A program made the position numbers and the translations under genes. The notes below the pieces were generated by a model that was not told where the DNA came from, searched no databases, and worked only from the letters and a program-made list of their open reading frames with translations. A stretch of DNA of 64,000 bases, taken from Undaria pinnatifida (Eukaryota > Sar > Phaeophyceae > Laminariales > Alariaceae). The stretch is taken from positions 4,858,720 to 4,922,719 of the forward strand of contig JABAKD010000020.1 in assembly GCA_012845835.1 (NCBI GenBank), given 5' to 3'. Positions 57,524-64,000 of the stretch are shown here, piece by piece (the first letter of the stretch is position 1; each line of letters starts with the position of its first letter).

Positions 57524-60500
57524 TTACCGCAGCATGTACCCGGCAACGACTATCACCGGTCTTCCAAACAGCTGCCAGGCACCCACCCCCACCTGTTTCA
57601 GCAAGTTGCCGTACACCATCCCCGAGCCGTAGTGTCCCGGGCCGGGGTTGTCCGTCTTAGCCGTGCCCGGATAGGTAAATCGCGCCTGCGAGCTAACCAT
57701 TATGTTCTTCCGTGAGCGTGCTCTACCGAGCTGCTCCACGTCCCTGACGTTGTAGCTCCCAGGTCCCAGACCCGAGGATAAGGCCGTCCTAAATTTCTAG
57801 GGTAGATATGCGTCACAAGCGGGCGGGTGGGCGGGAGGTGCCGTCGGAACCCGTGCGTGCTCGTCCTTGTACATGCTATGTTTATGCAAATAAGAAAGGG
57901 GTGCCGGCGAATTGACGCCTCTAAGGTTTGCCTCGGATTGGTGTCAGACACAGAACAAAACGCCTATGTGGTACCGTAGATCCTCCTTGGAAAACTGCGC
58001 GCCTCGGCAAACGAAAAACAGAGCATGCCACTGCGGGAAGGCCACCGGGGGCATCTGCTTCGGGGCAGCAGTGTATTTTGGAGGATTAGATATCTAGACT
58101 ATACATTTCGACAAAAACGACAGTTATACCAAAGTGTGGACCGATCTTTCTGTCAACTTTACGACAAAACGGTTGCTTGATAACGTGGCCGCGTAATACA
58201 TGTTTGATGAAAAACTGTCCTACCTGGTATACACGATGTTCGAACGCGAGGAGCGCTGGCTGTCGGGCATTAACTATTCCATCGTCCAGCACAAAAACAC
58301 GTGTTGCAAATACGTAAGATGAAATCTTCGAAGGGCGAAACAACGAGTTTGAGGATTTACACCCAAACCATTGCTAGAACATCGTTGCTTACGAAGACGC
58401 GGAGCACTGGTCGACGAATAGCGCAACGAATAGCCGCGCACCTCAAAACGATTCTTCGACTGTTTTCCGATTGGCAGGACTCCTCGGGGCTTCTCGAGAG
58501 GTCGGGTTTCGTATTGCCCCGGAGCAGGGCCCGGTTCGGAAGAAGATGTCGGGGCGAATCTCTTCGTAACTGCCGCGACGGGTCCATAAAAAAAGCATGC
58601 ACCAAATACGACGGAAATTCAGTTAAACTCAGACCTACGTGTGAATGTTGGAGTAATACGGAATCGATACAGATGGTACCCGTGTCTAGCTGTCAGCATT
58701 GACGCGCCCAGGCGCAGAAGTACAGGCGTCTGCGTGTGTACGTGTGATCTGTATCTGTGCACACAAGCGCACCTAGAGATATATCGCAGCAAACACGATG
58801 CCAGACACCTGGTCAGAATGCGAGTGCCAAGAAAGTCAGGCTGAGATAATCGGACAATCAACGATAGATACAGAAATCGGTCATTTGAGAAATCCAGTCT
58901 GGGTCGACCTTTCTGTGTTTGACTATCAATAGGTGTCCTGTCCTGTCCTGTCTTGTCCTGTAGTATTGTATTTCGTTTATCGATGGCTAAACATAGTAAT
59001 GACAGGGGAAACAATTTCTGCCGTCTCGCTCGGAAGTGCAGGATCGAAGTGTATTAAGTCGCCATTGTATGCAACTACTGTGTTTAACGCGTGCTACGAT
59101 AGAGGTGCACCGCTTTTTTTTTCTAAAACTACCCCTCAATTTGGGAGGAGCTTAAGACCTCTCCCAAAAGCTGATTTGCAGAGACATAAAAACCTGCTTT
59201 ATCGCGGATGAAAAACCACCATGGCCTAGGTACACAACGAGAACCATGAAGAAAAAATGGCCTATCCGACGATTGCTGGGTTAAGAAGCCCCGTTCTTCG
59301 GAAAGCACTTCAGGTTGCGAAAAGTGCTAAACTCTATCGTAGCATGCGTCGTTTTTAGACTTCTACGGCTGTCGCGTGTATCATGGCGAAAAGTGTTCAC
59401 CCCCGGGCCATGCAACATTTACTACAAGGCGAGCAATGCCATCTAGTTGAAGTGTTCCCCTTTCCCACACTTTTCTACCTACATATCCCGTTGCAAACAA
59501 GTTTTTCCACGCTTCGCACCAAAAACCGACTGCCCCACCTGAAGCAAAGGCCGACAGAGCGCTGGGAAGCCGCTTGCCCCCCAGACCCCTCGGCGTGGAA
59601 GATCTGATACTATCCTGTCCGTCGGGGTCAGACCCCGAACCCACGCCAATTTCGTAGTTTCCGGGACCTGGCGGGTTGGTCTGGCCGCCGCCCGTGACCG
59701 GAAATCGCTTGGAGGTAGAGCCGAAGGCGCCGGCTTTCCTACCACCACTCGAAGTCTTGCGGTCTAGCTCCTCCGCCATTCCGGTCACGTTATAGCTCGT
59801 GGGACCGAGCTCGCTTGGCTTTTTCGAGTCGCTCGCGAAGCGGAGAGTAGTCGACTGAAACCCAACAGGGGCGGAAAAGTAGGCACGACTTTGGCGATTG
59901 CCGCGCTGGTGACTGCTTTTTGCTCGACAGAGGTCGAAATCACTCTTGGCGGTGACATACGAGCCGGGCCCGGGCGCTCGACTCCGCCCGCCTGACGCTG
60001 GCGCGTCAAACCTTCGAGACGTCGACAAGAATGACAGATCACGGCGCCCCGGGTCGCGCCTCACGTCCAACCCGCTCGGCACTCTGTAGTCTCCCGGTCC
60101 CGGCGCCAGCTCCTGTGCCTTGGGGGGGCGGTCCCGGTTAGTGCCATAGTGGAAAGGCGCCGTGGGTCGCTGGCGCTTGCGACGGATAGATCTCCCGACG
60201 TCTAGACCCTCGTCCGGGTCTCCAAGCCCCTTCGTGGCGTTGTAGTGGCCAGGGCCAGGGGTGGTCGACGCTCGTGCCTTGTTGAGGGCCACCAGTCGGT
60301 CTTCTCCCTTGGAGAAGTCTATGCATGCTGCCGCGCGGCGCGTGAAGTCAACCCTCGGCTGGTAGTCGACCGGTCCTGGCTTGTCATCGCCGCGGCCGCT
60401 GTGGCCCAGATCGACGGGGCGCTGCATGACCAGCTCTCCCTGGTCGCCCTCTTCGTAGCCGTAGCTCTGCTCCCGCCCGGGGATTGAAGGGGCAGTGGGC

Positions 60501-62163
60501 ACTCGCACCCATTTGATTTTGTCGCTTTCTGCCTTGCCCATTCCCATTCCGCCCACGCCGTGATCCTTGCTTCCGAACTCCTCGTGGCTAAGGTACGTGC
60601 CAGGCCCGGGGGTGTCGTTCACCCCTTGGCCGGGAGATTTAAACCGGCGGGTGCCAGATCTGAATACATCGCTGGGCCTGCCTGTCAAGGGGTTGCTATT
60701 AAGTTGGCAGGCATCAGTTGAGTAGTGTCCGGGACCGGGAAGGTCGCTAGCTGTGTTGGTGCCAAACTTCCTCTCGGTCGTGCTTAGGAAAGGGGCATAG
60801 CCAGGCCGTCCGTCGGCGACCAGGTCTCGGGACGTGACGTCGTAGGATCCCGGCCCGACGTCCACCAGTAACGGGGTAGCTTTCGGAGTGCGACGGGAGG
60901 TTGCACATTTTTATTCGTCGAAAGCAAAAGGCGGAGTGACGGGTGGCCCAGATGCGTTATCAGTTAATAGTACTCCTACGTAGGTACTTCAGGGGCCTGG
61001 CTCGGAATTTGGCGTGGTTACTGCTGAGGTCGGACCGGCGGGGCCAACATCCTACCGAATGCGAAGATAGTATATAACATGTTTTATGACATGGAACTGC
61101 TTTGCTGGTGTACGTGTCATGAGACGGTGCACTACTAGGCGGGGTTTTGAGCACACGTACGATCGTTTGGTACTCGTAGAGACGACACATGAAATCTAGA
61201 CAAGCATGGCGTTCAGAGCCTTAACACACTGGTACTGCTTATATATGTAATGCAACATATATATGCAGGTGCGGCAGAGTACACATATATATTTGCTCAT
61301 CCCATTTACTCTCTGTCGCACTTCTTTCTCCTTCCGTGTAGTTGACGTAGCTCAGATCCAGGGTCACTAAGCAGTCTCTCCTCCCCCCTCCACACTACTG
61401 TATGTACCTTTTATCGCGAGAAGACTTCAGCCCTTTCTTCCCTCGACCCGCATCGAATTTCGCATACCCAGGCTCCAAGGCGCTCTCAGCAGTTTTGATG
61501 CCTTTTTTTTTCTTTTTTGCAAGTAATCTCAAAGCCCGGCCCACCGTGCGCGTTGGATTCGGATCCCAGAACCAGCTCTAGGAGCATTGGACGGTAACCA
61601 CTAGACCACTGGGGCGACCGGCTTTCACTACGTTTACATACACCAGTACAGGTTATTATGCTTCGAAGTATGCATGTTATTGTACGAACCATCTGGTGAC
61701 CAACAGGTTCCAGACACCAGGTGTCTGGTACAAGTGTAAGTTTATCGAAATCTTCCAATCATGAGAGATCGTTAGCCACAACTAAGTTGCCGCTGTAGCT
61801 GCCGGCGCGTGCTGAGAACGAGAGAGGCACCCGGTCTAGCAACTATTTTTCTGAATTTTATGGGGCTCCTTCGAGAGACACGAGACGCGTAGACATGGCA
61901 TTTGACGAGTCAAAAAAGAAAAAAGGAAAGGCGAGAGGAGAGAAGAGTATTCATAGGTTTTCAGGTATTTGGTTGGGCAAATCCAAATCGTGGGGAATAT
62001 TGACATATACTATATTCTTGTTTTTTCTGTACAACATTATACCAGGTACAGCTGTAGTGCAGTTGATCACCAGCGTTTTTTTATTTTGCATACGTACGAA
62101 CTTACCCACAGGCCGCATGATGAGATTTTCATCGGATTCCACCGGTTCCACTCTCCTTTTCAT
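57524..62163 (-). CDS. SHIPPO (sperm-tail PG-rich repeat) flagellar protein
   Basis: Exon 1 62,163-62,106 (ATG; MKRRVEPVESDENLIMRPV), GTAAGT donor, phase 1. Exon 2 60,879-59,645 opens TPLLVDVGPGSYDV and carries most repeats. Exon 3 57,796-57,524 ends in TAA. My best donor for exon 2 is GGC|GTGGGT, joining PGPGNYEIG to KFRTALSSGLGPGSYNVRD in frame and giving about 521 residues; a later CAG|GTGGGG near 59,540 is an alternative that would need another exon. I count eleven P-G-P-G-x-Y-type repeats (for example LPGPGHYST, TPGPGTYLS, APGPGDYRV, NPGPGHYGS), spaced by basic linkers, matching the STPG/SHIPPO family. Such proteins associate with axonemal microtubules or dense fibres, which fits swimming zoids. 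The exon 1 link rests on matching phase and the donor. Two repeats are degenerate (KPGPVDY, LGPTSY). Confidence 0.85.
59093..59343. mobile_element. MITE, GCTACGATAGAG family, copy 2
   Basis: 251 bp in the last intron of the SHIPPO gene. Terminal inverted repeat GCTACGATAGAG at both ends, extending imperfectly into GTGCACC on the left and GTTTAGCAC on the right. The interior matches 8,893-9,140 (GGAGCTTAAGACCTCTCCCA, CATGGCCTAGGT). No coding capacity. A target duplication is not clear, though GCGT occurs close to both ends. Confidence 0.8.
61340..61622 (-). mobile_element. tRNA-headed SINE-like element, family B
   Basis: On the minus strand it starts GGTCGCCCCAGTGGTCTAGT then GGTTACCGTCC, which carries a good pol III A-box (TGGTCTAGTGG), and has TTCTGGGATCCGAATCC as a weak B-box about 50 bp on. 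The body (CTGAGAGCGCCTTGGAGCC, AAATTCGATGCGGGTCGAGG, CTTCTCGCGATAAAAGGTAC, ending GTGACCCTGGATCTGAGC) is shared with 16,425-16,575. It lies in intron 1 of the SHIPPO gene. The head start resembles that of the family A minus copy (GTCGCCCC then GTGG). Confidence 0.65.
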
Positions 62164-64000
62164 CAAATTCAGGTTGAGACGGGGTGTTTACACAAGAGCT
62201 CTTCATGTGAGGCCCCCCAAAAAGAGAAGGATGCACCTCTACAGAGCATATTAGAACGTATTATCTGACGAGATAGGAAAGGACAAAACTTTTCATGCCA
62301 CAGCAGTACGCATGGCACCGGGATGGCATCGATCACAACTTTAATTTGGAGCCTCTTGTGTGAAGAGTCGTTGAGTACTAATCTAGTCTATGCTGACACT
62401 ATTACGTCTGTGATAATAATGCCAGTTTTTGTGTATCCCCACCGGGGACGTGTTGGTGTTTTTATTGCAGGCAGTCGGTGCTACAGCCTTCAGTTGGTTG
62501 CTTATACGTGGGCAGCGCTGTCGTTTACATGTTTCAAAATAATTTGACACCCCCACGGGTTCAGGGTCTAATGTTTGGTTCAACTCGAGTGTATGTGCAT
62601 ACCAGGTATGTACGTTTGCTCACTGTTAACGATGCCACCGGCCCTCCATTTGTCTCGTTCGGCTCTGCAGTTGAACCCTAGATCTGGCATTTTCGCCTCA
62701 TTACAGCGGGCAGCTTGTGTGTCCAGCCGTGCGGTCGACGAAGGAGACAAAACGCCGCTACATGCAGCGCAGCAGTACCACGCCTGCTGCTTTGAATCTC
62801 AACGTCCGAATGTCGGTGGTGCTGTAATTGCGCCGCGCCTGACCCGACGGTTACAATAACACGCCTCTAAAACTAATGTAAACCCAGGGGATGCTCTGTA
62901 GTTCGTGTCTACAATCTAAAATACATAATCCATCTGAAAAAATTGAGGGTGGTTGTAGAGTAAATCGAGAGTGTATAACGCCTTCCAGGTCCGATAGGAA
63001 CAATGCCTGCAATGTAATTGAAAACCTTTTTTTTTCCATCACTACGTAAGTATGCCCACCACGAATTTCTGGGAAAATTCTTGGCGGAAATTTCCGGCAA
63101 CATTCTTGCATAACTGCTGTGACAACAGAAATCAATGCGCCTTCTTCGTAGATCGGGATGCTGGGTCCTAAAACTGGGGGACAGACGGCATGCATCTTGT
63201 GTGGGCAATCCTCGAGATGATGCATTGGGCATTGGAGTAGTGTCACCGTGTGCGCACGCACGTGCGCGCCCCCTCACAGAACTTCACCCGTGCTGCTGTC
63301 CGGCAGCCTTTCACACGTGGTTGCCATCTGCCGCTTGGACGCGGCAGCGCACGATTGTCACGGAAAACGCGAGACACATTCGTACATGATGAGTAAAACA
63401 AGGGCGCGGGCGTGTAGCGACACACACAACCGAAGACAAGAGCACGGATGTGTATGTCGACAAACGCGAAGACACAGCAGCAGCAGCAGCTGTAGTAGTA
63501 GTAGCCCACCACACAGCCGAGAGAGGGCCCTCCCGGCCTAGATATGGTGGCGCAGCCTCGTCTACCTCGTGTCCGTGCCCTAAAGGGCTGGGTGGTGATT
63601 GGTGGAGAGCGTTTGGAGGGGGAGGTGATATCGTTGTGTGGGGCGGGTGGGGTGGGTGAGGCAATCGATGAAAACTGGCTTGCTGCTTGCAGGATTAAGG
63701 ATCAACTTCAACCAAAGAGCCCCCCTCGCAGGATTTATAACCCCCTGTATTGCGGTTTGGGATCGTTCGGGTTTAATTCACAGCAACCAATCAACCAATC
63801 AATACAGAACATCGGAGCATTAATGCTGCGAGCGAGTACAGAGCTTCTTTTCGCTCTTCCGTCTCGCAGCATAGGATAGAAGGAACACATGCACGGCCAA
63901 CTTATCCAGCTGCTGTGCCCGGTTTCAAGTCGTTCTTCGCATTTCCTCGTCTCCGCCGCCAACTGAGAAATATAAGAACACCGCATGTTCCTTGGCAGAG
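62164..64000. other. No gene recognised at right edge
   Basis: Upstream flank of the SHIPPO gene and the window end. A plus-strand frame from an ATG at 63,544 to 63,879 (MVAQPRLPRVRALKGWVVIG and on) and a minus-strand frame at 63,261-62,851 are open for 111 and 136 codons but have no domain or splice support. GCA/GTA triplet runs lie at 63,476-63,506. Confidence 0.4.

Noticed and set aside
1-64000. CRISPR arrays, prokaryotic operons, ribosomal RNA
   Set aside because: No array with regular spacers, no operon-like gene packing and no rRNA-like conserved blocks were seen. The tandem repeats present are minisatellites without unique spacers.
1-64000. Retroelement or virus-derived coding remnants
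   Set aside because: I found no reverse transcriptase, integrase, capsid or envelope motifs and no paired long terminal direct repeats. The mobile sequences here are non-coding DNA elements and SINE-like repeats.

Overview
The window looks like nuclear DNA of a photosynthetic stramenopile, most likely a brown alga of Ectocarpus type. The evidence is: (i) a plastid DnaG primase gene split by many spliceosomal introns, whose N-terminus looks like a bipartite plastid presequence with an Ala|Phe junction, as in secondary red-lineage plastids; (ii) a flagellar PG-rich (SHIPPO) repeat gene, expected where zoids or gametes swim; (iii) an FNIP/WP-repeat gene; (iv) kilobase introns packed with minisatellites and small non-autonomous transposons. 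Species assignment is inference. I saw no operons, bacterial gene structure, rRNA or CRISPR array.

Layout. 1-3.1 kb: two arrays of a GATC-rich minisatellite. 4.3-27.7 kb, minus strand: one 15-exon primase gene. I rebuilt it from splice sites with consistent phase, giving about 1663 codons; its introns carry MITE-like elements, tandem repeats and, in intron 1, three arrays of a 41-bp TACCGG-rich minisatellite around a small unknown ORF. 27.9-31 kb and 36.8-41 kb: a roughly 0.95-kb repeat family with very long poly-C tracts, including a near-perfect 971-bp tandem duplication. 33.6-34.6 kb: FNIP-repeat gene, minus strand. 35.9-36.45 kb: two tRNA-headed SINE-like repeats arranged head to head. 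40,994-42,630: a foldback element with near-identical 676-bp arms and a 9-bp target duplication, nested in the poly-C repeat. 44,095-45,218: a hAT-like non-autonomous element with an 8-bp target duplication. 46.4-50.1 kb, minus strand: a cysteine-rich gene of unknown function whose 104-nt exon lies in a 1145-bp tandem duplication. 51.9-55.3 kb, plus strand: an R3H-domain gene. 57.5-62.2 kb, minus strand: the SHIPPO-repeat gene, with a MITE in its last intron.

The genes do not form a pathway together. The primase should act on plastid DNA with the plastid DnaB helicase, the SHIPPO protein in the axoneme or its surroundings, and the R3H protein on single-stranded nucleic acid. The most striking content is the much enlarged plastid primase, the frame-incompatible exon duplication, and several young, cleanly bounded non-autonomous elements.
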